A DNA stretch of 64,000 bases. Origin: Alistipes montrealensis (GTDB lineage: Bacteria > Bacteroidota > Bacteroidia > Bacteroidales > Rikenellaceae). The notes beneath the pieces were generated by a model that saw only the letters and a program-made list of their open reading frames with translations, was not told the origin of the DNA and did no database searches. Both the position numbers and the translations under genes were made by a program. Below are positions 25,222 to 33,707 of this stretch, in pieces (position 1 is the first letter of the stretch; each line of letters opens with the position of its first letter). The DNA lies in assembly GCF_018362775.1 (NCBI RefSeq), contig NZ_JAGYXY010000005.1, positions 105,710 through 169,709 on the forward strand, written 5' to 3'.

Positions 25222-26127
25222 TCAGTCCGAAAACTCGTCGAACATCCGCGTGCTGAGGTATTTTTCAGCCCGGTCGGGGAAGACTACCACGATGTTGCCC
25301 TGCTCGATTTTCTGCGCCGTACGCACGGCGGCCAACATCGCAGCACCGCTGCTCATGCCGGCGAAAATCGCCTCCTTCTTAATAATCTCCCGGGCCATGG
25401 CAATCGCCTCCTCGCTCTCGATCATCTCCTGCACGTCGATCTGCGAGGGATCGTAGATATCGGGCACGATGGCTTCCTCCATATTCTTGAGTCCCTGGAT
25501 GTAGTGGCCGCGGATCGGCTGTGCGCAGACGACCTTGATGTCGGGCTTCATCACTTTGAGGAAGCGCGAAAGGCCCATCAGCGTTCCCGACGTTCCGATG
25601 GCACACACGAGGTAATCGATATGACCGCCCGTCTGCTGCCAGATTTCCAGTGCCGTCGACTGGTAGTGCGCCAGATAGTTGCTGGCATTGGCAAACTGGT
25701 CGGGCATGAAATAGTTGTCGGGATCGTCGGCCACCTTCTTCCGCGCAAGACGTATTGCCCCGTCGGTCCCCTCCTCGGCAGGCGTCAGGATCACCTTCGC
25801 CCCGTAGGAGCGGATAATCTTCCGCCGTTCGATCGACACCGCCTCGCTCATCACGATCTCCACGGGATAACCCTTGACGATCCCCACGATGGCCAGGCCG
25901 ATGCCCGTATTGCCCGACGTGGGTTCGATGATGGTCTTCCCGGGCGTCAGGCGGCCATCCTGCTCGGCAGCTTCGATCATCCGGAGCGCAATGCGATCCT
26001 TGATGCTCCCCGTAGGATTGAAGCCTTCGAGTTTGGCAAAGATTTTAACTTTCGGATTGGGGCACAGCCGATTGATCCGTACCATCGGGGTTGTACCGAT
26101 GGTCCCCAGAATATTTTTTTTAACCAT
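25222..26127 (-). CDS. cysK: Cysteine synthase
   Basis: 301 residues, fold type II PLP enzyme making cysteine from O-acetylserine and sulfide. PLP Lys43 lies in GFNPTGSIKDRIALRM. The phosphate/substrate loop is PTSGNTGIGLAIV, and the cofactor-binding GTSGTLMGLSRFL is present. The C-terminal active-site loop is IFAGMSSGAAMLAA. Length and motifs fit CysK; CysM-type activity with other sulfur donors cannot be ruled out. A TATCTTTA-like box lies at 26150-26157 on the minus strand. Confidence 0.95.
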   Translation of the reverse strand: MVKKNILGTIGTTPMVRINRLCPNPKVKIFAKLEGFNPTGSIKDRIALRMIEAAEQDGRLTPGKTIIEPTSGNTGIGLAIVGIVKGYPVEIVMSEAVSIERRKIIRSYGAKVILTPAEEGTDGAIRLARKKVADDPDNYFMPDQFANASNYLAHYQSTALEIWQQTGGHIDYLVCAIGTSGTLMGLSRFLKVMKPDIKVVCAQPIRGHYIQGLKNMEEAIVPDIYDPSQIDVQEMIESEEAIAMAREIIKKEAIFAGMSSGAAMLAAVRTAQKIEQGNIVVVFPDRAEKYLSTRMFDEFSD

Positions 26128-26224
26128 AATAGCCTCTCATTTAACCGCGTAAAGATAATCATTTTCCGGAAATAACAGAAAAATCCCGGAGCATCCTCTC
26201 ATTACGATGCACAGCATAAACGAA

Positions 26225-26251
26225 ACGCCTGCACAATGAATGTGCAGGCGT
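26225..26251 (-). terminator. Hairpin downstream of the small ORF
   Basis: An 11 bp perfect stem (ACGCCTGCACA and complement) 30 bp beyond the stop of the 53-residue gene; only a short T tract follows, so the terminator is weak. Confidence 0.5.
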
Positions 26252-26280
26252 CCGGTACATACATGCCCGAAAGGAGCGGA

Positions 26281-26442
26281 TTACTTCTCCTTCCCGGTTC
26301 CGGCAAACGCCGATTCGATCTCCCGCTCCTTTTGCTGGCGCTCTTTGGCCGTAGGAGCCTTGCCCTCGCTGACCAGTTCGTCGATGTTACGTTCGAAATT
26401 CTGCTCACAAGGGTCACAAACAGTGTTTTTGTCCTCTTTCAT
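26281..26442 (-). CDS. Small charged protein with a CxxC pair, unknown
   Basis: 53 residues from ATG at 26442; an in-frame ATG six codons upstream is also possible. It is very hydrophilic. A CDPCEQNFERNIDELVSEG segment with two Cys three residues apart may bind metal, and the C-terminal half is predicted helical (KERQQKEREIESAFAG). Good codon usage, a hairpin just downstream and lack of overlap with another gene support it being real. No family is recognised. Confidence 0.55.
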   Translation of the reverse strand: MKEDKNTVCDPCEQNFERNIDELVSEGKAPTAKERQQKEREIESAFAGTGKEK

Positions 26443-26550
26443 ATGCTTCGTATTATGCATTTCAAACCCCTTTGCTGCAAATAGTGCGCCGCAGCATGCA
26501 ATTTTATCAGACCTTTTACAGGCTGTTCCTGCCAGTTCTCCCGGCAACAA

Positions 26551-26581
26551 TTTGTCTGCCGGCAAAATTTCACTATCTTTA
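26551..26581 (+). promoter_or_regulatory. Promoter of the DUF2867 gene
   Basis: TTTG 26551-26554, 19 bp, TATCTTTA 26574-26581 (one mismatch to the consensus). It places the start at ATG 26601 and excludes the longer frame. Confidence 0.65.
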
Positions 26582-26600
26582 TACAAATCCGACGCAACCC

Positions 26601-27107
26601 ATGAAAATCGAAAAATCGACACTCCCCGCAGACTCCATCCTCGCACAATACCGGGATGTGAATTACAGCGACTGTTTCCGTACCTGCCTTCCGGAACCGA
26701 TAACGGCCAGCCCCGACGACCTGATGGGCGCATTCTGGACAACGAAACCCGGTTGGCTGCGACTGCTCTTCAAAATCCGGGACCTGCTGGTCAGGCCCTT
26801 CGGCCTAAAAACCGGAGACGACGGAGATTCCGAAGAATTAAAGTCGACCATCAGGAGCGGCGGAAGTTACCGCTTTATGTCCGTCGTCGGGAAAACACCC
26901 CACGAAACAGTCATCGCCCTCGACGATAAACACCTCAAAGCCTGGTTTTCGGTCCATATCGAAGACCGCTGCATCAGCCTGAGTACCCTGGTCCGGTATC
27001 ACAACAAACTAGGTGTCGCCTACTTCACCCTGATCCGTCCGTTCCACAACATCGTCGTGAAATCCTTGTTCCGGCAGGTGATGCGGGCGCAAGGAACTTT
27101 TTATTGA
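26601..27107 (+). CDS. DUF2867 domain-containing protein
   Basis: 168 residues, no signal peptide or membrane helix. The pattern fits DUF2867: DLMGAFWTTKPGWLRLLFKI, then ALDDKHLKAWFSVHIED, then LVRYHNKLGVAYFTLIRPFH. In other bacteria the domain is fused to or lies near NAD(P)-binding epimerase-like proteins, and its activity is unknown. It has its own promoter and ends 12 bp before the stop of the convergent lipoprotein gene, with no obvious terminator between. Confidence 0.8.
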   Translation: MKIEKSTLPADSILAQYRDVNYSDCFRTCLPEPITASPDDLMGAFWTTKPGWLRLLFKIRDLLVRPFGLKTGDDGDSEELKSTIRSGGSYRFMSVVGKTPHETVIALDDKHLKAWFSVHIEDRCISLSTLVRYHNKLGVAYFTLIRPFHNIVVKSLFRQVMRAQGTFY

Positions 27108-27119
27108 GGATCAGAAATC

Positions 27120-27791
27120 TCAATCAATCTGTTTCTTCCTGGAATCAAGATAGCTTTTAAGCATACTCAATGAGTAGTATTTGCAATCCCCGACAGTATC
27201 GGGTTGTTTCGAAACATTTATATACGCGAGATCCAATTCTGTACATTTCTCACCCAGCAAGGCATCAAGCAATAAAAAAGTTCCTCCCAAAAACGTATTG
27301 CGGTTCTCTTCCTTATAATCGGGATATACCACTTCAATATCTATCGGGACTGAATTATCCGCATTGTTTATCGGAATAAAGAATACCTTATCGGAATCAA
27401 AATGATAACCATTGTATTCAATGGTATAATTACGGCCTTTCGGCTGTCTGAATGCAGTTATTTTCCATTGCCTGACAGGAGGTGCAGCATAAACCAATCG
27501 TTCGACTGCCGGAAATAACGCCTTATTACCATCAGCGGATATAACCAATTCGAACGTTCGCGTCTCTTTGTCATATCCTATTTCGAAAACCAATCCCTCA
27601 CAATAATCATGGAGATATTTTGACAATGGATCAAGTAATTTATGCAGTCGTGCATCTGACAAGTCTTCGACAGCCGAGATTTTTTGACTGTAATCAGAAA
27701 ACCAATCCCAAAATTTTTCTTCAGAAGATTTCTTCTGCATACACCCGAATAATCCCATAGTCGACAATAAAATTATTAGAATCTTTTTCAT
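27120..27791 (-). CDS. Lipoprotein, unknown function
   Basis: 223 residues from ATG at 27791 (MKKILIILLSTMGLFGC; lipobox Cys at residue 17). An ATG two codons upstream is an alternative. The mature part is mixed alpha/beta, with EEKFWDWFSDYSQKISAVE at the front and DIEVVYPDYKEEN later. No domain is recognised. Codon use is visibly more AT-rich than in neighbours such as dsbD or the Hdr-like genes, which hints at more recent acquisition. It is monocistronic between a convergent gene and tRNA-fMet. Confidence 0.75.
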   Translation of the reverse strand: MKKILIILLSTMGLFGCMQKKSSEEKFWDWFSDYSQKISAVEDLSDARLHKLLDPLSKYLHDYCEGLVFEIGYDKETRTFELVISADGNKALFPAVERLVYAAPPVRQWKITAFRQPKGRNYTIEYNGYHFDSDKVFFIPINNADNSVPIDIEVVYPDYKEENRNTFLGGTFLLLDALLGEKCTELDLAYINVSKQPDTVGDCKYYSLSMLKSYLDSRKKQID

Positions 27792-27800
27792 ATACAAATA

Positions 27801-27834
27801 TACAAAAAAAGAGGTTCTATAATCGAACCTCTTT
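27801..27834 (-). terminator. Terminator of tRNA-fMet
   Basis: 10 bp stem AAAGAGGTTC/GAACCTCTTT followed on the minus strand by seven Ts. The upstream arm includes the last base of the encoded CCA. Confidence 0.85.
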
Positions 27835-27909
27835 GGTAGCGGGAGGAGGACTCGAACCTCCGACCTTCGGGTTATGAGCCCGACGAGCTGCCAACTGCTC
27901 CATCCCGCG
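27834..27909 (-). tRNA. Initiator tRNA-Met(CAU)
   Basis: 76 nt including an encoded CCA. Initiator features are an unpaired first base (C1 opposite T72), three consecutive G-C pairs in the anticodon stem (TCGGG/CCCGA) around loop CTCATAA, and the D-arm GGAGCAGTTGGCAGCTC. Anticodon CAU. Confidence 0.95.
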
Positions 27910-27947
27910 ATATGTCTTCAGATTAGGATCTATCGCTTTTGCGTGTG

Positions 27948-27979
27948 CAAAGATAAGGCAAAAATCCGGATTATGCAAA
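27948..27979 (-). promoter_or_regulatory. Promoter of tRNA-fMet
   Basis: On the minus strand: TTTG (27979-27976), 20 bp, TATCTTTG (27955-27948). Confidence 0.8.
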
Positions 27980-28041
27980 TATTTCTGGTCCGGACCCTGT
28001 CGAACATACCCTATCCGTCTCGCTGTCAGCCGCAAAAAAAA

Positions 28042-28515
28042 TTATTTTTTATATTTCTCGCACGTCATTTCCATCCGGAACTTCTGATAATCGTCCCCGG
28101 AAACGAATCCGTTGCTATTGAAAATATATTCACCTCCCGGCGAGGAGACAAGCATCCGTTCATCGTCATTTTCAACGAACGTAACCTCCCGGATATCCAA
28201 CTCGACCGGCTCCGTCCGTTTTCCGCGCTGTACATGCATCTGCAACCGGCCTGCTTCGATCCGGATGTCGCCCTCGATTTTCGGCCCGCCGAGCATCCTC
28301 CGGGATGCCGCATAGGCAAAACCGGCAACCACTACGCAGAAAACCACAAACAAATAGGGGCGCATCTCCGGCGAAAAAAAACGGAAGATACTGCGATCGG
28401 AATCGGCATATACATAATCGACCGCCAAATATACCGCCCATGAAGCCGGTATTCCGTAGCGAACCAGATTGACCATCCGCTTCAGGTTGCAGTTTCCATA
28501 CTTGTAGCATCCCAT
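28042..28515 (-). CDS. Membrane protein with C-terminal soluble domain, unknown
   Basis: 157 residues. Two membrane helices are visible (GIPASWAVYLAVDYVYA, about 21-37; YLFVVFCVVVAGFAYAASRR, about 54-73). A beta-rich soluble domain follows (IEGDIRIEAGRLQMHVQRGK ... VELDIREVTFVE ... YIFNSNGFVSGDDY) that looks like the PH-like or STAS-type membrane-associated domains seen in small bacterial membrane proteins. It starts 2 bp after the stop of the Hdr-like membrane subunit and is therefore probably the last gene of that operon. It may be an accessory factor of the complex; no family is recognised. Confidence 0.65.
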   Translation of the reverse strand: MGCYKYGNCNLKRMVNLVRYGIPASWAVYLAVDYVYADSDRSIFRFFSPEMRPYLFVVFCVVVAGFAYAASRRMLGGPKIEGDIRIEAGRLQMHVQRGKRTEPVELDIREVTFVENDDERMLVSSPGGEYIFNSNGFVSGDDYQKFRMEMTCEKYKK

Positions 28516-28517
28516 AA

Positions 28518-30299
28518 TCAGCAGATATTAGATGCGACGATCTCCGCCAGGTCGCGGATTTCACCCTTCGTGCCGCGGCCGATGGCCTTCTTGCAGAGCG
28601 GGCAGGCCGTAACGATCACCTCGGCGCCCGTAGCGTCGAGTTCCGCGGCGACCGACTGCGCAATCCGCACCTGCTGACCGTCGGAAATAGCCGTATTGGC
28701 CACCGAGGACCCGCAGCAAAGGGCATTCTCACGCGTCGAAGCGGGTTCCAGCAACTCACCCACGGCTTCGATCACCGCACGCGGTTCGTCGTAGATGCCG
28801 CTGCCGCGTCCCAGTTCGCAAGGGTCGTGATAGGTAAAACGCGTAGTGCCGTGCGTCAGCGCAAGACGCCCGGCGCGAATCAGCCGCAGGATGTATTCCG
28901 AATGGTGCAGGACCTCGATACCCGGCAGGTCGTAATCCCCGCGGAAAACCTTGAGGCAGATCGGACACGAGGTCACGAGCGTCGTAATGCCGTGCTTACG
29001 GAACAGTTCGGCATTGTATTTCATCATTTTGCGCGCCGAATCGGTCTCGCCCGCAAGTTTCAGCGGCCGGCCGCAGCAGACACCGCCTTCGCGGTCGGCC
29101 CACCAGACCTCCTCGCCCGCAGCCTCGAAGATCGTGGACATCGCCGACATCGTACGCGGAGTCAGCAGGGTCATGCAGCCTGCAAAGTACCCCACCTTGC
29201 CTTCGCCCTGCGAACGGTCCAGTCCCTTGAAATAGCCGTAGCGGCGTTCGTCGGGGACATTGCGCATCTTGTCGCGCGAATTGATACGGAGCGTATTGAG
29301 GTCGATGTCGACGGGACATTTCTCGGCGCAGCGGCCGCACATCAGGCAATTATCGGCCGTCTGGAGGCGCAGCATGTTGTAGCGGCGGTCGCGCAGGAAG
29401 TAAACCGACTGCACGTCGTTGATCCCGAGCACGCTTTGCAACTGGCAAGGGTCGATGCAGATGCCGCAGCGCGAGCAGGCCTCGACCTGGAAATTATCGT
29501 AAGAGGACTCCTTCTCACCCGAGCGCAATTTGTAATGGCGCAGGAAAATAAGGGGTATCTCCGTAAAAATATGCATGTAACGCGAGAACGGCAGCGCCAC
29601 GAAGAACACCCCGAGACACGACGAGTAGAACCACCATGCCACGGCTTCGAGGTTCATCAGCGGCATCACGCCGATATGCCCGGCCATCCATGAACCGAGG
29701 CTTCCGGTGAGGAATCCGCCGCCGCCGTAGAGCGCGCACGTGGCGCTTTCAGCCACCAGACGCGCCGGAAATATGAACCACAGCGCCGAAAGAGCCACCC
29801 TGTCGCCCAGGACATGTTTCGTTGTGCGGCGCATACCCATTGCCCGGGAATAGAAACGCTTTCCCCAAGCCAGCGCCACGCCCGAAAGGACAAGCAGCAG
29901 CAGCAGGTCCATCACGAAATCGAAGAAGGGTTTGTGCTCCAGGCCCGTAGCGAAATACTTGAAAAAGACGTGCCCCTGCAACGGCACATAACGGAAACCG
30001 AGATAAGATATGGTCTCGATCCACCCCACGGCAATCAGCAGGAACCAACCGAAGGCCAGCGACATGTGCATGTAGCCCAGCAGCGGATTGACCTTGAAGA
30101 TGCGGCGGTGGAGCAGCGATTCGCTCACCACCTCCCACGCCGCCGCAAAGGTGTGGCGCGTCGGCAGCCCGAACAGGATGCGTTTCTTATCGGCGCGGGG
30201 CAGGCGGTAGAGCCACGAACCCCACTTCCACGCCAGGATGGCGAACATCACCGCGGCGCCGATTATGAACGGTATGCAGAATGGTGCGTAGAAAGTCAT
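28518..30299 (-). CDS. Membrane-anchored HdrD-like Fe-S oxidoreductase
   Basis: 593 residues. The N-terminal membrane part (about 1-255) has helices such as FIIGAAVMFAILAWKW and MHMSLAFGWFLLIAVGWIET and several His residues, resembling the heme b subunits HdrE/NarI. Two [4Fe-4S] motifs follow (CSRCGICIDPCQL and CLMCGRCAEKCPVD, about 285-345). Two CCG domains complete it: the first with GCMTLL ... GGVCCGRP ... TSCPIC, the second with DPCELGRGSG ... ALCCGSS ... TACPLC. In HdrD the CCG clusters reduce or form a disulfide using quinol electrons. This is the only member of the operon with membrane helices of this kind, so it is the likely quinone contact. Confidence 0.9.
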   Translation of the reverse strand: MTFYAPFCIPFIIGAAVMFAILAWKWGSWLYRLPRADKKRILFGLPTRHTFAAAWEVVSESLLHRRIFKVNPLLGYMHMSLAFGWFLLIAVGWIETISYLGFRYVPLQGHVFFKYFATGLEHKPFFDFVMDLLLLLVLSGVALAWGKRFYSRAMGMRRTTKHVLGDRVALSALWFIFPARLVAESATCALYGGGGFLTGSLGSWMAGHIGVMPLMNLEAVAWWFYSSCLGVFFVALPFSRYMHIFTEIPLIFLRHYKLRSGEKESSYDNFQVEACSRCGICIDPCQLQSVLGINDVQSVYFLRDRRYNMLRLQTADNCLMCGRCAEKCPVDIDLNTLRINSRDKMRNVPDERRYGYFKGLDRSQGEGKVGYFAGCMTLLTPRTMSAMSTIFEAAGEEVWWADREGGVCCGRPLKLAGETDSARKMMKYNAELFRKHGITTLVTSCPICLKVFRGDYDLPGIEVLHHSEYILRLIRAGRLALTHGTTRFTYHDPCELGRGSGIYDEPRAVIEAVGELLEPASTRENALCCGSSVANTAISDGQQVRIAQSVAAELDATGAEVIVTACPLCKKAIGRGTKGEIRDLAEIVASNIC

Positions 30300-30301
30300 C
30301 G

Positions 30302-30637
30302 TCAGAAATCCCCCAGTTTACGTTTGATAAGCATTACCACGCCGCGCGTATTGATGCCGCGCGGGCAAACCAGCCGGCATTTGCCGCACAGCATGCACTT
30401 GTTCATCTCTTCGTAGGCCCCCTGGTATTCGCCGCGGCGCACCAGCGTGTGCACCTTGCGGAAGTTGAACTCCGTGAGGTTGCCCGCCGTACAGACCGCC
30501 GTACAGGCCCCGCATCCGATGCAGGCCTGCAACTCGGGCATCTCGTGCAGAATCTCGTCGCTCTTGCGCAGATTGTTGCGGTCGATGTCGATGGCCCGGG
30601 GCTTCGAGATGGTATATCCGAAATTGATTGCCGCCAT
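30302..30637 (-). CDS. HdrC-like [4Fe-4S] ferredoxin subunit
   Basis: 111 residues from ATG at 30637; a longer frame overlaps the HdrA-like gene. Two cluster motifs, CIGCGACTAVCTAGNLTEFN and CMLCGKCRLVCPRGINTRG, give two [4Fe-4S] centres. It is soluble and lies between the flavoprotein gene (1 bp gap) and the membrane subunit gene (2 bp gap), so it probably wires the flavin to the membrane module. Confidence 0.92.
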   Translation of the reverse strand: MAAINFGYTISKPRAIDIDRNNLRKSDEILHEMPELQACIGCGACTAVCTAGNLTEFNFRKVHTLVRRGEYQGAYEEMNKCMLCGKCRLVCPRGINTRGVVMLIKRKLGDF

Positions 30638-30638
30638 A

Positions 30639-31646
30639 CTATGCCCCCACGTATTTGGCCGCAGCGTCAGCCGCAACGATCCCCTCATTCAGCGATTCGC
30701 CGATATTCTTGGGCGCGGAGATGGTTCCGGCATAGAAAATACCGTCGACATTGCTCTTCACATTGCCCAGGAACATATCACGCGGGGCCATGAAACCGCT
30801 CGCGGCGCGCTTAAGCCCGGCCCCTTCGGCAAACGCCTCGTTGTCGTCGTTGGCGCGCATGCCCACGATCAGAATCAGCATATCGACGCTCATGCGCAGG
30901 GGACGGCCCGTCAGCGTATCCTCGGCCTTGATCTGCACCCGTCCGTCGATCATCGGACTGGCCTCGGAAATTCGCCCGCGCAGGAAGTGGATGTTATACT
31001 TCTGCTGCGCTTCGCGGTACATCTCCTCGTAACCGGGACCGAACATGCGGATGTCCATGTAAAAGTTGAAAACGTCGGCCTCGGGAAAGAGCTGCTTCAT
31101 CTCCATCGCCTGCTTCACGCCCGTGATGCAGCACACCTTCGAGCAGTGCTGCTGGCAGACCTTCTCGTCGCGCGAACCCACACAATGGAGGAAAGCAATC
31201 CGTTTGGGACGCGAACCGTCGGATTTGGCCACGCGGCCCTCGTTGAGCATCCGCTCGATATCGACCGTCGTGAAGACGTTGTCGTAGATGCCGTAACCGT
31301 ACTCCTCCTTGACCGAGGCGTCGAAAAGCGTGAATCCGCTGGCCACGACCACCGAGTCGCACGGCAGCGTCCGGCCATCGGCGAGCGTCACGGAGTTTTT
31401 CGAAAACCCTTTGACTTCCGTCGAGGTCAGAACCTCGATACCGCTCTCGTTGATCCTGCGGCGCAGTTCGGTCAGCACCTCCTGTGCGGGTGTAAACGAC
31501 GGGAACAGCACGTGCCAGCCCCGGAGTTTGCCGCCCAGTTCGGCCTCCTTCTCGATGATGACGGGCTCGACGCCCTGGTCCGCGAGGCGCAGGGCCGTCT
31601 GCATGCCTGCAACGCCGCCGCCTATGATTATAACCTTCTTCTTCAT
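30639..31646 (-). CDS. HdrA-like FAD oxidoreductase
   Basis: 335 residues. An FAD-binding Rossmann motif lies at the very start (VIIIGGGVAGMQTALRLADQ). The HdrA-specific Cys cluster CVGSRDEKVCQQHCSKVCC is near residues 155-175, and a second dinucleotide region carries GIFYAGTISAPKNIGESL. It is only half the length of canonical methanogen HdrA: the N-terminal and C-terminal ferredoxin domains and the extra flavin-linked insertions are absent. That size resembles the Qmo/QmoA-type HdrA of sulfate reducers. It overlaps the HdrB-like gene by 1 bp. Confidence 0.9.
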   Translation of the reverse strand: MKKKVIIIGGGVAGMQTALRLADQGVEPVIIEKEAELGGKLRGWHVLFPSFTPAQEVLTELRRRINESGIEVLTSTEVKGFSKNSVTLADGRTLPCDSVVVASGFTLFDASVKEEYGYGIYDNVFTTVDIERMLNEGRVAKSDGSRPKRIAFLHCVGSRDEKVCQQHCSKVCCITGVKQAMEMKQLFPEADVFNFYMDIRMFGPGYEEMYREAQQKYNIHFLRGRISEASPMIDGRVQIKAEDTLTGRPLRMSVDMLILIVGMRANDDNEAFAEGAGLKRAASGFMAPRDMFLGNVKSNVDGIFYAGTISAPKNIGESLNEGIVAADAAAKYVGA

Positions 31647-32737
31647 TACTCTCTGATGTCGTAAATGGTATCCGTCGGGCAGCAGTTGACGACCGCCGAC
31701 GCAGGTTTTCCGATATATTTTCCATTGCGGCCGAGGTATTTGGCCGCGGGGTCGTATTCGACGCCCATCTTGTCGAGCAGGGGCTCCACATCGACCTGGT
31801 GCATCTGCATACCCAGTTCCCAGGGATCGTAGCCCAGCACCAGCCCGGCCATCTCCTCATAGGTGAGCACCGGGATTCCGTGGCCGTTCTGGCCGTAGGT
31901 CGTACCCTCCATCTCGGCGATGGTATACTGCCACTTGTCGAGGAACATCGCACAGCCCGGGCAGTTGGCCACGATGAAATCGGGCTTGTAAGGGGCCATG
32001 CTCTCCAGTTTCTTGTGCGAGTTGGCGATCGAATAACCGCGGTTGGCCTGCACGAGGTAGTTACGGAAACCGAATCCGCAGCAATGCCGGCGTTCGGGAT
32101 AGTCGACGCACTCGCCGCCCCACGACTCGACCATGCCGGCCAATACATAGGGAAATTCCGAGCCTCCGATACCCGATTTCGGGAATATCTTGGCATAGTG
32201 GCAGCCGATGTGCTCGACGACCTTCAGCGGCTCGCCCGTCGCTGCGTTGACCAGCCGTTTTTTGGCTTTCGCTGCGATCTCCTCCCGGAAATGGAACACG
32301 ATGTCGGAGGTATGGGCCAGGCTGGCCGGTTTCCTGAACTCACGTTTGGTAGCTTTATAGAGGTTCTCGCGCGCCTTCTCTTCCGTCTCGGGAAACTCGT
32401 GCCACGTGGCCAGAATTTCCGAATAGACGCCGAACGAGGTGATACACGACGACACGAGGTTTTCATACCCCGCTTCGGTCATCAGCGCGAACTGGCGCGC
32501 CACGACGGTCATGATGGTCTCCAGCGGCACGATGTCCGAATGGTAACCGATGCCCGTGCACGAGGAGTGCAGCGGATCGTCCGTCAGGTCCTTGCCCAGG
32601 TCGTTGCGCAGCATGTCGATAAACAACTTCTCGCTGCCCGGGAAAAAATTCTGCCGGATACAGCTTCGCGCATAATAATAGTGGTCGTCGGCGATCTCCT
32701 TCTGGTAATCCTGCCAACTTTTTCGCTTCATAGTCAT
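31646..32737 (-). CDS. HdrB-like CCG-domain protein
   Basis: 363 residues. The C-terminal CCG domain is complete: HIGCHYAKIFPKSG, RRHCCGFGF, and VANCPGCAMFLDKW (about 205-300). The N-terminal copy looks degenerate, with SSCTGIGYHSD and VSSCITSFG in place of the usual CCG and CxxC. In HdrB these cysteines bind noncubane Fe-S clusters that split a disulfide. With HdrC- and HdrA-like neighbours it forms the cytoplasmic half of the complex. The true disulfide substrate, if any, is unknown in Bacteroidetes, which lack coenzyme M and B. Confidence 0.88.
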   Translation of the reverse strand: MTMKRKSWQDYQKEIADDHYYYARSCIRQNFFPGSEKLFIDMLRNDLGKDLTDDPLHSSCTGIGYHSDIVPLETIMTVVARQFALMTEAGYENLVSSCITSFGVYSEILATWHEFPETEEKARENLYKATKREFRKPASLAHTSDIVFHFREEIAAKAKKRLVNAATGEPLKVVEHIGCHYAKIFPKSGIGGSEFPYVLAGMVESWGGECVDYPERRHCCGFGFRNYLVQANRGYSIANSHKKLESMAPYKPDFIVANCPGCAMFLDKWQYTIAEMEGTTYGQNGHGIPVLTYEEMAGLVLGYDPWELGMQMHQVDVEPLLDKMGVEYDPAAKYLGRNGKYIGKPASAVVNCCPTDTIYDIRE

Positions 32738-32740
32738 CTT

Positions 32741-33442
32741 TTAGTAATGCTCGTTACTGTTACTGAGGAAGACATCCATCATGTACTTCTGGTCGGCTCC
32801 CTCTTCGTAACCCAGTTCGCGGGCCTTGCGGTCGGAGTGCTGTTCGATCGTGTCGAACATCTCGCTGCCGCCGCTGACCTTGAATATCTCGTTGATTTCC
32901 GAGAGCGACTGCTCGTCCAGGCGGCGCAGGGCCCCGGCGCCGTGGCGCATGTAAACGGGCGTGAACTGGCCGTAAATCTCCTTGTCGTTGTCGTAAATCC
33001 ACTGCCAGACGGTTCCCTGCTCGGGGTGCAGTTCAGGCTTGACGAGCCGCGGCACGATGCAGTAACCCGTGCGGAGGATATTCTCGCCGATGATGCGCTT
33101 CAGCGCCAACTGTTGACGGCCCTTCTCGCTCTCGACGAAAAACCCGAGTTTCTGCGACAACGTGCGCAGCGCCTGGATCACATAACCCGGCGTATTGCCC
33201 CGCGGGCAGCGCGGACGGCACGACATACACTCGCCGCAATACCAGATCGTATCGCTCTTGAGCAGCTCTTCGATGGCCTCGTCGTCGCGCGTCTGGACAA
33301 TCGAGACGATCTGCCGGGGGTCGTAATTATAGAACTCGGCCGCCGGGCAGACACCCGTACAGACACCGCAGTTCATGCACGATTGAAGGCCCTCCTTCAT
33401 CCGCACATCCTCCATGAGCATATCGAAATACTTGGTAGTCAT
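32741..33442 (-). CDS. HdrC-like Fe-S protein, first gene of the operon
   Basis: 233 residues from ATG at 33442. Two cluster motifs, CMNCGVCTGVCPAAEFYNYD (about 23-42) and CGECMSCRPRCPRGNTPG, are followed by a C-terminal helical extension of about 130 residues that small HdrC proteins lack (VPRLVKPELHPEQGTVWQWI, then IYGQFTPVYMRHGAGALRRL). The extension resembles that of archaeal-type or Qmo-linked HdrC. It lies 3 bp before the HdrB-like gene. The promoter with a palindrome lies about 140 bp upstream. Confidence 0.88.
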   Translation of the reverse strand: MTTKYFDMLMEDVRMKEGLQSCMNCGVCTGVCPAAEFYNYDPRQIVSIVQTRDDEAIEELLKSDTIWYCGECMSCRPRCPRGNTPGYVIQALRTLSQKLGFFVESEKGRQQLALKRIIGENILRTGYCIVPRLVKPELHPEQGTVWQWIYDNDKEIYGQFTPVYMRHGAGALRRLDEQSLSEINEIFKVSGGSEMFDTIEQHSDRKARELGYEEGADQKYMMDVFLSNSNEHY

Positions 33443-33566
33443 AGATTCATTTTTTTTGAGGTTTTCCGCACCGGCCGTTCCATATCGTCGCCCCTTGCCC
33501 TCGCAGGGAAAGGCTTGCCGCACGCGGCCGGACCGCGGACAGGACGGAAACGGAAGGCACAAAAAA

Positions 33567-33586
33567 ACCTTTGCAGTGCAAAGGTA
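33567..33586 (-). promoter_or_regulatory. Promoter and palindromic operator of the Hdr-like operon
   Basis: The -7 box TACCTTTG (minus strand, 33586-33579) is embedded in a perfect palindrome with 9 bp arms, ACCTTTGCA-G-TGCAAAGGT (33567-33585), overlapping the expected start of transcription. No clear -33 element is seen, which fits a factor-dependent or repressed promoter. Confidence 0.55.
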
Positions 33587-33707
33587 GGGAATCCGGCCGA
33601 GCCGGGAAGTAGTATAAATACCTAATTTGCCCCGCACGACGGCGGGAACCGGGGAGGGAAGTTCCGCAACAAGCCCCGGAACAAGCGGCACGGGAGGCTC
33701 CGGACGC

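Noticed and set aside
28518..33442. Methanogen-type heterodisulfide reductase or glycolate oxidase complex
   Set aside because: The HdrA-like subunit is half-size and coenzymes M/B are not expected. No glycolate oxidase GlcD-type FAD domain is present, so only an Hdr/Qmo-like label is used.
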